A stretch of DNA of 64,000 bases from CAYVBE01 sp964572825 (GTDB taxonomy: Bacteria > Planctomycetota > Brocadiia > SM23-32). A model generated the notes under the pieces. The model made no database searches, had not been told where the DNA came from, and saw only the letters and a program-made list of their open reading frames with translations. This document shows positions 1 to 8,687 of this stretch, piece by piece. A program made the position numbers and the translations under genes. Numbering within the stretch: the first letter of the stretch is position 1; each line of letters begins with the position of its first letter. The DNA is taken from the NCBI GenBank assembly GCA_964572825.1, contig CAZNGS010000014.1, positions 1 through 64,000 on the forward strand. Direction: 5' to 3'.

Positions 1-84
1 AGCGATGCACCGCTGCGCCAAAAACCGCGCAGCATAATGTAGAAAGTCGAGTTCAAACCAGTACACGGCAGTCGCCCGAGAGGG

Positions 85-113
85 GGCACGGCGGGGACGC
101 CCCGCGTCGTGCC
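85..113. other. strong GC-rich stem-loop downstream of the oxidoreductase gene
   Basis: Bases 85-96 can pair with 100-113 (GGCACG with CGTGCC, then GCGGGG with CCCCGC) around an ACG loop, with a two-base bulge. It lies about 30 bp past the stop of the minus-strand gene ending at 145. It could end that transcript, but no T-run follows on the minus strand, so it may instead be an RNA-stabilising or REP-like hairpin. Confidence 0.4.
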
Positions 114-144
114 GGAGCGCAACGGGGCTTTTCAACGGGGGGTT

Positions 145-1158
145 CTACCGTCCGGGTCCGATCTCTCCTTGCTCCAGCATGGTGAGGAGAGCAGAATCGC
201 GGCTGTGCAGGGGCAGTTCGATGCGGGCGCGGCTCCGGGAAGACTCGAAGATGGCGAAGACGATCTCTGTCGCCCGGAGCGCTTTCTCCACCGCCAGCTC
301 CGGCTCTTCGCCGCTTTCCAGACAGTCGATGTTGTTCTCCACGACCAGCGGCAGGGGGTTTGCCTCCTCCGGTTCGCGGGGCGTCCAGTCGGGATCGTCG
401 AAGACCACGGCTTGCCCGTAGCCGCCGCCCCAGGAGACCTCCAGCACTCCGTTGCTGCCGATCAGGCGCACGCCGGTGGGCAGTTCCCGGTCCTCGCCGA
501 CTTCCAGGGTGGCCCGCACGCCGTTGTCGAACCGGATGAAACCCACCGCCACGTATTCCCGCGGGATGCCGAAGGACTCGGGCGCCTGGCGGGCGTCGAT
601 CTGGCCCATGACCCACCGGGCGTGGACCTCATCGTTGAACATGAGCGCCAGGTCGATGGTATGGGTGCCGCAGTCCAGGAGGTTCCGGGGGGAGAACAGG
701 TCCATGCGCTTCAGCTCGCCGAAGATGCCGTCCCGCAGCATCTGTCGTGCCTGCTGAATGCCGGGGTTGAAGCGTCGCTGGTGGCAGAATGTGAGCTGCA
801 CGTCGTGCCGGCGGGCCAGCTCCCCCATCTCCAGCGACCCTCCCCAGGTCGGGGCCATGGGTTTCTCGCACAGGACCGCCCGCACGCCGGCTTCGGCACA
901 GTTTCTGAAGACGGGCAGATGGAGGCCCGTCCACAGGCAGATGCTGGAGATATCCAGGGATTCGGCGCTGAGCATTTGCCTGTGATCGGAGTATACCGAC
1001 GCCCCCGGGGCTAACTCCTCTGCCAGCGCCTCTGCGTTCTCCCGCGCCACGTCGGCCAGCGCGACGATCTCGCACCGCCTGTCGGCCAGGTAGGCCTCCG
1101 CGTGACGACGCCCGCGCTTGCCGCATCCGATTATCCCAACTCTGTACTGTTCAGGCAC
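145..1158 (-). CDS. Gfo/Idh/MocA-family NAD(P)-dependent oxidoreductase
   Basis: A 337-residue predicted cytoplasmic sugar/cyclitol dehydrogenase. The N-terminal Rossmann fold shows GIIGCGKRG at residues 8-16. The family EKP motif is at 98-100, and a GTHTIDLA segment further on supplies the usual catalytic-region histidine. I chose the GTG at 1158 because GGAGGAGA lies 3-4 bases upstream and the Rossmann strand begins 5 codons later. A start at 1227 would add a basic, low-complexity leader. The gene is divergent from the regulator at 1456 and next to a carbohydrate-degradation-like cluster, so it probably oxidises a released sugar. The substrate cannot be told from sequence. Confidence 0.9.
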   Translation of the reverse strand: MPEQYRVGIIGCGKRGRRHAEAYLADRRCEIVALADVARENAEALAEELAPGASVYSDHRQMLSAESLDISSICLWTGLHLPVFRNCAEAGVRAVLCEKPMAPTWGGSLEMGELARRHDVQLTFCHQRRFNPGIQQARQMLRDGIFGELKRMDLFSPRNLLDCGTHTIDLALMFNDEVHARWVMGQIDARQAPESFGIPREYVAVGFIRFDNGVRATLEVGEDRELPTGVRLIGSNGVLEVSWGGGYGQAVVFDDPDWTPREPEEANPLPLVVENNIDCLESGEEPELAVEKALRATEIVFAIFESSRSRARIELPLHSRDSALLTMLEQGEIGPGR

Positions 1159-1369
1159 GTGTCTCCTCCGTTTCTTGCCGTCGGGGCGGCGCCGGCCGGT
1201 CCCGCCCCGGCGCTGACGACGCTCCATTCAAGGCGAACACCATAGCGGCAGACCCGGCCGGGCGCAACTGTCGGCCGGACGAATAAGGGGAAAAGGGCAA
1301 AGAATCACAGACGGTCGCATGGCCGGGCTTTCAGGACCGTATACGGGCGCATTTGCCTGAACCCGACGC

Positions 1370-1398
1370 TTGACCGGCGGGGAATGATCTCATAGACT
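1370..1398 (+). promoter_or_regulatory. sigma70-like promoter of the regulator gene
   Basis: TTGACC at 1370-1375 and TAGACT at 1393-1398 are separated by 17 bases, about 57 bases upstream of the start at 1456. Just downstream the 9-mer CTGGAACGC occurs twice, at 1409-1417 and 1423-1431 (14-base period). It overlaps the expected transcription start, so it could be an operator for the regulator itself. Confidence 0.55.
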
Positions 1399-1455
1399 GG
1401 CTGTTACCCTGGAACGCTGCCGCTGGAACGCGAGCGCCGGCCGGAAGGATCACAT

Positions 1456-2514
1456 ATGAGCGAACGCGCGCTGGAAGTCGTGGAGCACGTGCTCGCCGGT
1501 GACGTGCCCCTGTCGCCGGCCGACTTGCGCCAGAAGACGGGCATCCCCTCCGCCTCGATGACCCGGCTTCTGGGCAGCCTGAGGGAGAACGGGTATCTAA
1601 CGCGGCTCTCCCGCGGCCAGTATGTGCCGGGTCCCCGGCTGCGCGCCCTCTCTTCCGCCGATGATGCGGCAGAGGGGAACGGAGCCCGAAAGCCTTTCTT
1701 CCTGGTGATGCCGCCCCGCAACACCTGCGAAGAGCTCTTCCACGGCATCAGGGACGTGGTTGAGGACCGCGACATGAGCTGCGCCATCCGACCCGTGCGG
1801 GGAACGGTTGCGAGCCTGGGGGGCGATGAACTGGATGATCTGATGGAGCGGGCCGGCGGCCTCATATTCTTCTCCGAGCGGAAGCTGCCCCCGCAGAGGG
1901 CGGGGCGCCTGGCGGGGCATGGGGTGCCGTGTGTCGGAGTGGGATTTCCGGGTTACGACTTCTGTGACACGCTGACCTGGGACCAGCGCCACGGCTACTA
2001 CCGGATGACCAGCCGACTCATCGAACGCGGGTCGCGCGTCATTCTCTATCTCGGTTCGGAGCGGCCCCACGCCGTCCTGCAGTCCTTCATGGTCAGAATA
2101 CGGGGCTATGAGGAAGCGATGCGAGAGCACGGGCTGCAGCCGGACGTTCGCCTGGTATCCCCCTCCTTCTTCAGCTCGCCCGAGGGCGGTCGCCAGCTTG
2201 CGCGGGTGGCCGAGAACCGGGCGGGCGGGAGCCCGCCCGGAATCCTGCTGAGCGACGATAACAAGCTGGACGCCCTGGCCGCGATGCTGGCGGCACAGGA
2301 ATTCGACCTGCACCAGGATGTCCGTCTCTGCTCGGTTTACCGGACCTGGCGCGCCAATGATCTGGCGGACGTGGTGCCCAGACTGGCCCTGAGCATCGTG
2401 GAGCCCTGGGAGGAGGTGGGGCGGGCCGCGGCCCAGCGGCTGATGGCGCGTGCGGAAGGGGACGACACGGCCCCCTGTCTGACCCTGATCAGGCCGCAGA
2501 TCGTGGAGAATTGA
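1456..2514 (+). CDS. transcriptional regulator: IclR/MarR-type winged helix fused to a LacI-type sugar-sensing domain
   Basis: A 352-residue predicted cytoplasmic regulator. Residues 1-60 form a winged helix of the IclR/MarR kind (SPADLRQKTGIPSASMTRLL, then LRENGYL and a wing), not the usual LacI hinge-helix HTH. From about residue 75 to the end the chain looks like the periplasmic-binding-protein type 1 fold that senses sugars in LacI repressors, including a GILLSDDNKLDALAAM segment and a near-terminal VEPWEEVGRAAAQRLM helix. The ATG follows GGAAGGAT by 5 bases. It ends 66 bp before the first of a long co-directional run of exported glycan enzymes, so it is the likely local regulator. That link is by position only. 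Confidence 0.8.
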   Translation: MSERALEVVEHVLAGDVPLSPADLRQKTGIPSASMTRLLGSLRENGYLTRLSRGQYVPGPRLRALSSADDAAEGNGARKPFFLVMPPRNTCEELFHGIRDVVEDRDMSCAIRPVRGTVASLGGDELDDLMERAGGLIFFSERKLPPQRAGRLAGHGVPCVGVGFPGYDFCDTLTWDQRHGYYRMTSRLIERGSRVILYLGSERPHAVLQSFMVRIRGYEEAMREHGLQPDVRLVSPSFFSSPEGGRQLARVAENRAGGSPPGILLSDDNKLDALAAMLAAQEFDLHQDVRLCSVYRTWRANDLADVVPRLALSIVEPWEEVGRAAAQRLMARAEGDDTAPCLTLIRPQIVEN

Positions 2515-2580
2515 CCGGCGGTGGAGACACCCGGACGTCGCCGCCTCGAAAACGGAGCTTCTGAATGGAAGGGAGCGACG

Positions 2581-5412
2581 ATGAGGTTCGCTCTGCCCTT
2601 GATGTCCATCGTCCTGCTGTTGGGGTATGCGCAGACGGCGTGCGCAGATAGATTCTTCAGGCCGCTGACGCCGCCCTCCCGGGTGCTGGATGAGGCTCCT
2701 GCGTGCCTGCGGGAGGTCCCGTCCGGTGAGCAGAATCTGGGGGGTGTCCGCTGGGACCTCGGCGACCAGAAGGCCATCGTCCTTGAACCGAACGAGCGGG
2801 TGAGCGATGTCCCGGTGGGGCAGAAGGCGGACGCCCTGTACTTCCTGCAGGGCTTCCGGCCGGGCCCGGACCTGGTCAACTGGAAGCTCAACTGCGCCAT
2901 CGCCCACAGGAACTGCGTTCCCCTGCCCGAGCCGCCGGTCCTCTACCGCTGCTACGTTCGTTACGAGGACGGTGAAGAGGTGGAAATCCGGATGCGCTGG
3001 GGTGAGGCCCTCCACAACTGGCGTCGCGTGGGTGAGGTGCCGGAGATGCCGTGGGCCGAGCCTGCATGGAGCGCGCCCGTGCGAGAGGGTGCCGGCGAGA
3101 AGCTGGTCCTCTACGTCATGCAGTGGCCCAATCCTCGGCCGGATGTGCGGATTGAGAGCATGGCGATGCTCAGCACCAGCAACCGCTTCCGTAAGTGGGG
3201 CACCGCCGCCGTGTTCGGCGTCAGCGCCTGCACAGACGGTGCGGCCGGGCAGCAATACTATGTCGCGCCGCCGCCGCTGGGCAGTGACGATAATCCCGGC
3301 ACTTTCGAGAAGCCCTGGGCGACGCCGCAGCGGGCGGCGGGGGTCCTGGAGCCGGGTGACACCGTCTATCTACGGGGCGGTGTCTACCCCCTGACTTCGC
3401 ACGTCGTGTTGCCCCGTTCGGGCCGTGAAAACGCGCCCATCACCTGGTCGGCCTATCCGGGCGAGAGCCCGCGGCTCGACGCCTCGACCATTTTCCTCAA
3501 CCCGGTCAACCAGTCCACCTCGGGACCGGGCGGTGGACCGTACGGGCACGACGACGGGGCCATTCAGTTGCACCAGTTGGAGTATATCCGCGTGCGCGGC
3601 CTGCGGGTGGACCACGCCCGGATGCACGGCATTAAGGTGGGAAGCTGCCACCACATCGAACTGGCGCACAACACCACCTACCGCACCGTCAACTGCGGCA
3701 TCGCCATTTACGGCGCGAGGGGTGACTTCAGCCGGGGCATCCGCCTGATCGGCAACCGGGTGGTCCGGGCGGGGTGGACCGAGGCGGTGGACGACAGCGA
3801 GGGGCGATACGTCAAGATATACAAGGGCCCCCGTGAGGGCTTCGACATCGCGCGGACGCGGGACTGCGAGGCGGCCTTCAACCACGTCTCCGGCAGCTAC
3901 AAGGAGGGATTCGATCCCCTGGGCACCAACGTCGGCCTCAACCTGCACCACAACTACATCCACCACACATGGGGGAACGGCATCTACAACGACTCCCGCG
4001 GCGGCGCCAGCGGTGCCGAGTACGCCTACAATATCCTGCATGATTGCCAGGGAGGCATCGGCATCAACGCGGAGGCCGCCGGAGGGGCGATCCGCGACTA
4101 TCGCATCCACCACAACATCACCTACGACAACTGGGGCACCGGGATCGCCGTCTACGGCCCCGACACCAGCGACATCGAGGTGTTCAACAACACCTCCTGC
4201 TCCAACGGCTACCGCTTCTCCAAGAAGCGCGCTGGCGTGGGCGGCATCGTCGTGAGGGGCGGGGGGGTCTCGGACTGCCGCGTGCGGGAGAACGTCTGTG
4301 CGGACAACCGGATGGTTCAGGTGGGTATGGTGGACGCCGACCCGGTGGAGCAGGGCCTCCAGTTCCGGCATAACGTCATCCCACCGGGCCAGGAGCAGCC
4401 CGCCTACCAGCCTCCACGCCATGAGGCAAGCGTGCCGACGGACGGCCTCGCATCGGAGCAATTCCCTGGTTTCGTGGACGTGGAGTCGGACTACTACCGC
4501 CCGAGAGAGCCGATCGAGGGGGACGCCGGGGCCATCCCCTTCCAGATGCCCCTGCCGCAGGGGCACGGCTTCGACGGCACGGTTCTGGCTTCCTTCAACG
4601 CGGGCTGGCACTTCCGGCCGGTGCAGATACCGGCGCAGTGTCTGAACGCGCGCATCCATCACCTGGCCAACCGGGGGGCGTGGTTCAACCCGCCCGGCTG
4701 GCACAAGCACAACTGGGACCCGCTGGGCCTCCCGACCGGACGGGCGGCGCTGGGCGGAGTGGAGTGGGAGATACTCGATTGGCACGAGCTGGACCGGCCG
4801 ACGATCTGTATGCTGGACGGCCACCTGGCCACCGTGGACGAGAGTGAAATCCGCGGCATAATCGTGGGCCGCCGGGCGGACGCGTTGTTCTTCCTGCAGA
4901 CCTACCAGCGGGGGCCGGCCCTCGACGAGTGGGAGGAGGCCCGACAGGAAGCCATGAAGAGCGGCGACCCCCTGCCCGAACCACCCGTGCTCTTCCGCCA
5001 CGTGGTTCACTATGCGGATGGACAGCACCGGGAGGTGCCCGTAGTGTGGGGCCGGCACGTCGAGAGCTGGGCGCGGAGCCCGGACGGTTTTCCGACCGGC
5101 AAGCTGGCCAACCACGGGTTCGGCGATATGGTCCGGATCTGGAACCGGAATCCGGCGGATTTCAGTCCGCCGACGGGGGCCCGCGTGGCGTGGGCCGAAC
5201 CGGCATTCCGGCTCTACTTCGGCGACAGGCCCCGCCGGCCCACGTACGTGGTGCTCTACCGGATGCGCTGGGACAACCCGATGCCAGAGGAAGAGATCGA
5301 GTCCATTGATATCGTAAGCGCCAACGATGAGGAGCACGATTGGGGCACCCCGGCGGTGCTGGCCGTCACCACCGGCACAGTTTCAGAACACCGTAAAGGA
5401 GAAGGCAAGTAG
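2581..5412 (+). CDS. secreted right-handed parallel beta-helix protein flanked by two copies of an unnamed module
   Basis: 943 residues, exported (signal peptide at 1-22, MRFALPLMSIVLLLGYAQTACA). Residues ~23-220 and ~680-943 are two copies of the same ~200-residue beta-rich module, with hallmarks KADALYFLQ/RADALFFLQ, PPVLxRxVxYxDG and MxWxNPxPxxxIESxxxxS. Between them lies a beta-helix of the DUF1565/Beta_helix type, starting at YYVAPPPLGSDDNPGTFEKP and full of HHNxxxxxxGNGIY coils. Such helices often act as polysaccharide lyases or GH28-like hydrolases; no catalytic set can be assigned. The ATG at 2581 has AAGGGAGC upstream and starts the signal peptide. The frame is open upstream to 2521. 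Close paralogue of the gene at 15511. Confidence 0.85.
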   Translation: MRFALPLMSIVLLLGYAQTACADRFFRPLTPPSRVLDEAPACLREVPSGEQNLGGVRWDLGDQKAIVLEPNERVSDVPVGQKADALYFLQGFRPGPDLVNWKLNCAIAHRNCVPLPEPPVLYRCYVRYEDGEEVEIRMRWGEALHNWRRVGEVPEMPWAEPAWSAPVREGAGEKLVLYVMQWPNPRPDVRIESMAMLSTSNRFRKWGTAAVFGVSACTDGAAGQQYYVAPPPLGSDDNPGTFEKPWATPQRAAGVLEPGDTVYLRGGVYPLTSHVVLPRSGRENAPITWSAYPGESPRLDASTIFLNPVNQSTSGPGGGPYGHDDGAIQLHQLEYIRVRGLRVDHARMHGIKVGSCHHIELAHNTTYRTVNCGIAIYGARGDFSRGIRLIGNRVVRAGWTEAVDDSEGRYVKIYKGPREGFDIARTRDCEAAFNHVSGSYKEGFDPLGTNVGLNLHHNYIHHTWGNGIYNDSRGGASGAEYAYNILHDCQGGIGINAEAAGGAIRDYRIHHNITYDNWGTGIAVYGPDTSDIEVFNNTSCSNGYRFSKKRAGVGGIVVRGGGVSDCRVRENVCADNRMVQVGMVDADPVEQGLQFRHNVIPPGQEQPAYQPPRHEASVPTDGLASEQFPGFVDVESDYYRPREPIEGDAGAIPFQMPLPQGHGFDGTVLASFNAGWHFRPVQIPAQCLNARIHHLANRGAWFNPPGWHKHNWDPLGLPTGRAALGGVEWEILDWHELDRPTICMLDGHLATVDESEIRGIIVGRRADALFFLQTYQRGPALDEWEEARQEAMKSGDPLPEPPVLFRHVVHYADGQHREVPVVWGRHVESWARSPDGFPTGKLANHGFGDMVRIWNRNPADFSPPTGARVAWAEPAFRLYFGDRPRRPTYVVLYRMRWDNPMPEEEIESIDIVSANDEEHDWGTPAVLAVTTGTVSEHRKGEGK

Positions 5413-5461
5413 TCGAGTGCGCGGACAACTGCCACATTCAAAACCCGAGGAGATTGGACTT

Positions 5462-8400
5462 ATGAGGACGCTCGCCTCTGCATGGTGCCTGGCGTTGATC
5501 GTGGTGACGGTGTCCGGCTGCGCGGCGGAGCCAAAACCTGCGGCGGAAGGACCCACGTGGTCGTGGCAACGCCCGCACGCCGAGGTGCTCCCGACGGGCG
5601 ACCTGAAGTGGGCACCTGAACCGTTCGAGTTTAAACCGGGTCAGTCCGTTCGCTACATCGACTTCGAAAACGGGGACGACGACAACTCGGGCACAAGCAA
5701 AGCTTCCCCCTGGAAGCACCACCCATGGGATGAAAACGCGACCGGCCGGGCGGCGGCGTGCAGCGGAGTGCACACCTACGTCTTTAAACGGGGCAGTATC
5801 TACCGCGGCGGGCTGGTGGCCGACGAATCCGGTCAGCCGGGCAACCCCATCCGTCTCACCGGCGACCCGGAGTGGGGCGAGGGCGAGGCGTGCATCTTCG
5901 GTTCCCACAGAATCACCGGCGGCTGGCGGGCCTGCACGGCCGATGACGTGCCCCGGCACATGCCCGAGCCCGGAAAGGTCTGGTACCTGGACCTGGGCAC
6001 GGAGTTCACTGCACGGGCCATGTGGGTGATCGACGGGGATGAAATCCTCCGCATACCCGTGGCGCGTGAGCCGGACTGGGAGATCACCAACTGGAGCGAT
6101 CCCATGTCCGGGTGGTGGACCTTCACAGGGCGCGTGGAGGCGGGCGGCGAGAGGTGGGCCACCGACACCGAGCACCTGACGCAGACCGACCCTCACTTCT
6201 TCGACGGCGGCATCATGTGGAACGAGTACAGGGGCAACATGGGCACGTTGACGGCCCAGCAGATCGGCGAGTTCAGGCCCGAGCTGCATGCGCTGGACGT
6301 GGGTGCCCCCGAAAACTGCCGCTATTACATCGAGAACGTGCCGGGCTTTCTCGACTCCCCGGGCGAGTTCTTCTACGCCCAGGACGGCCTGCATGCCGGG
6401 CGGCTCTACGTGCGACTGCCCTCCGACCGGGACCCCAACGTTGCGGTGATCGAGGTGTCAAAGGTCTTCTGGCCCATCGAGATTGCCAACCAGAGCCACA
6501 TCGCCATCAGCGGCCTCCGGTTCAGCTTTGACGACGCCGGTTACTGCTATGCCACGCGCATGTGGCCGCCGCGCAAGAATTATCCCACCACCATCCGCCT
6601 GGTCGGGGACTGCCGGGACATCCGCATCGTGCACAATCGTTTCATCCACGTGACCTCCGCCCTGATCGGTCAGGCCCGGTTCGACGACGAGGGGAACGAA
6701 CGCTACTTCTCCGAGCGCGAGGGCTATCCCGCCAGGTGGCGTCAGCCCGTGCCGCCGGGGGGCGACCGGATGACGGGTATCGTCTTCTCGGACAACGAGG
6801 TCCGGCACAGCGACCGCACCGCCGTCTGCCTGGAGGACACCAAGGCCTCCACGCTGACCGACGTACACGTGCTGCGCAACTCCTTCAGCCGGGTGGGCGG
6901 CCGCCCCGGGCCGGTCAGCTACTCCTCCATCCCCTGCATCTATCTGCAGACGGTCGAGACCTGCGAGGTTGCCGGCAACATCATCGATCGCTCGTGGGGA
7001 TGCGGCATCGTGACCTTCGGCGGCAAGGGCCAGAACGACCGCCGCACCATCCCGCTGATCCGGGTGCTCATCCATCACAACAAGGCGACCAACACCCTGC
7101 TGGCCACCAACGACTGGGGCGGCATCGCCCCGTGGCAGGGCGGCCCCAACTACGTCTACAACAACGTCAGCGGAAACGCCGTCGGGCCCAAGAACTCGTC
7201 CGACAGCGTCGAATGGGCCTGCAATGCCTACACCTATTACCTGGACGGGACCTACAAGAGCTACGTGTTCAACAACATCGCCTGGGGGCTGACCGCTGAC
7301 CTGGAGGACTGGCCCCGCAACCGCGGCGGCTGCATGCAGGTGCTGGGCATGCTGAATCACTGGTTCAACAACACCGTTTACCGCTTCATGTACGGCTTCA
7401 CCGGCAGCAGCGGGCAGCGGTGCAGCTACCTGGGCAACTGCCTGGTGGGGATGACGCGGCGGTTCATCAGCCAGGGCGTGCCGGGCGACATCTCCCTGCG
7501 TGGGGGCGGCCAGCGCGCGGAGTCCGTCATCGGCATGATGCCCACGCTGAGCTACCTGAGCAATGTTTTCCATGGCAGCCCGGACGAGTTCGCGCGGGTG
7601 GGCTCGGCGGGCGGGCGGACGCTGGAGGAGTTCCGCCGGGGACTGGCCGACGCGAACGTGCCGCACCACCAGGTTGGCTGGAGGGCGGACGGTCCGCCGC
7701 TTCGCAATCCGGCGGAGTTCGACTTCCGCCCCCGCGCCGGGTCCGCCGCCGCCGAGCGCGGCGTGCGTTTCTTCGTGCCCTGGAGCCTCTACGCCGTGGT
7801 GGGGGAGTGGAACTTCTACGAGAACCCGAACGATCCCGAGCGCGTCACGGGAGAGAATTTCTACATGACCGACGAGTACGTCGAGCGGCACATGTATTAC
7901 TACATCCCCGGCAATGATCTGCAGGCGCCCGGCGCCACGGCCGCCGACTACGTGCCGGGCAAGCTGGAGGACTGGGTGGACGGCGCCCTGCGCTTCGACG
8001 GGCGGGAGGACTACTGTGTACTCCCCCACGAAACCATGACGGCCGACTACACCTATCGCTACGAGAATCAAGAGCACACCTATCCGGGCGAGAAGCGGCG
8101 CACGGTGGACATGGGAACGAACGACTTCCTGGTCGAGGCATATTTCCGCACCGAGCCCGGCCACACCGGCGGTACCCTGGTCAGCAAGATGGGCAAGGCC
8201 GGATATGCCGTGGCGGTCAATCGGCGCGGCGGCGTGACCCTGACCCTCCGCTCCCGCGGGTCGGTTGCAGCGCTGGCGGACGGCAGCCCGATCAACGACG
8301 GCGCATGGCACCATCTGGTCGCCGAGGTGGATCGGGAGAACGGCGTGATGCGCATCTACCTGGATGGTCGCAAGAGCGCCGAAGCTCCCATACGGAAAAT

Positions 8401-8638
8401 CAGCGCCGACGTCCCCCTGTCAAACACGGCCGATTTCCTGGTGGGGAAGGCCCCTGACGGGCACCACTTCGCCGGACACGTGGATTTCCTGCGTGTGAGT
8501 CGCGGCACCCTGGATGATGCGGGAACAAGCATCGGAGAACTTTACGGGTGGCAGTTCAACGGGCCGTTCCTCCGCGATTTCTGCGGTGAGCACCCGGCCG
8601 GCCGGCGCGACGCCGGAGCCATAGAACGGGCAGAATAG
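5462..8638 (+). CDS. beta-helix lipoprotein with C-terminal LamG-like domain
   Basis: 1058 residues. A type II signal peptide ends in VTVSGC, so Cys20 should be lipidated and the protein anchored in a membrane. After YIDFENGDDDNSGTSKASPW (the usual opening of DUF1565-type helices) comes a long beta-helix (about 60-720) with many NN and RxxxNxF coils. Residues ~870-1020 are a LamG/concanavalin-like jelly roll (DFLVEAYFRTE, DGAWHHLVAEVDRENGVMRIYLDG, FAGHVDFLRVS), a common glycan-binding fold. The ATG at 5462 follows GAGGAG by 8 bases; longer frames upstream overlap the previous gene. It starts 49 bp after the previous gene. Unlike the neighbours at 2581 and 15511 it lacks the shared flanking module. 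Substrate unknown. Confidence 0.83.
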   Translation: MRTLASAWCLALIVVTVSGCAAEPKPAAEGPTWSWQRPHAEVLPTGDLKWAPEPFEFKPGQSVRYIDFENGDDDNSGTSKASPWKHHPWDENATGRAAACSGVHTYVFKRGSIYRGGLVADESGQPGNPIRLTGDPEWGEGEACIFGSHRITGGWRACTADDVPRHMPEPGKVWYLDLGTEFTARAMWVIDGDEILRIPVAREPDWEITNWSDPMSGWWTFTGRVEAGGERWATDTEHLTQTDPHFFDGGIMWNEYRGNMGTLTAQQIGEFRPELHALDVGAPENCRYYIENVPGFLDSPGEFFYAQDGLHAGRLYVRLPSDRDPNVAVIEVSKVFWPIEIANQSHIAISGLRFSFDDAGYCYATRMWPPRKNYPTTIRLVGDCRDIRIVHNRFIHVTSALIGQARFDDEGNERYFSEREGYPARWRQPVPPGGDRMTGIVFSDNEVRHSDRTAVCLEDTKASTLTDVHVLRNSFSRVGGRPGPVSYSSIPCIYLQTVETCEVAGNIIDRSWGCGIVTFGGKGQNDRRTIPLIRVLIHHNKATNTLLATNDWGGIAPWQGGPNYVYNNVSGNAVGPKNSSDSVEWACNAYTYYLDGTYKSYVFNNIAWGLTADLEDWPRNRGGCMQVLGMLNHWFNNTVYRFMYGFTGSSGQRCSYLGNCLVGMTRRFISQGVPGDISLRGGGQRAESVIGMMPTLSYLSNVFHGSPDEFARVGSAGGRTLEEFRRGLADANVPHHQVGWRADGPPLRNPAEFDFRPRAGSAAAERGVRFFVPWSLYAVVGEWNFYENPNDPERVTGENFYMTDEYVERHMYYYIPGNDLQAPGATAADYVPGKLEDWVDGALRFDGREDYCVLPHETMTADYTYRYENQEHTYPGEKRRTVDMGTNDFLVEAYFRTEPGHTGGTLVSKMGKAGYAVAVNRRGGVTLTLRSRGSVAALADGSPINDGAWHHLVAEVDRENGVMRIYLDGRKSAEAPIRKISADVPLSNTADFLVGKAPDGHHFAGHVDFLRVSRGTLDDAGTSIGELYGWQFNGPFLRDFCGEHPAGRRDAGAIERAE

Positions 8639-8687
8639 CCGGCAGACATTCGTTCCGACTGCGGACACCGAGAGGGAGGATTGACCG

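Noticed and set aside
3370..5337. 655-codon antisense frame
   Set aside because: Shadow of the beta-helix gene; low-complexity Val/Ala/His composition.
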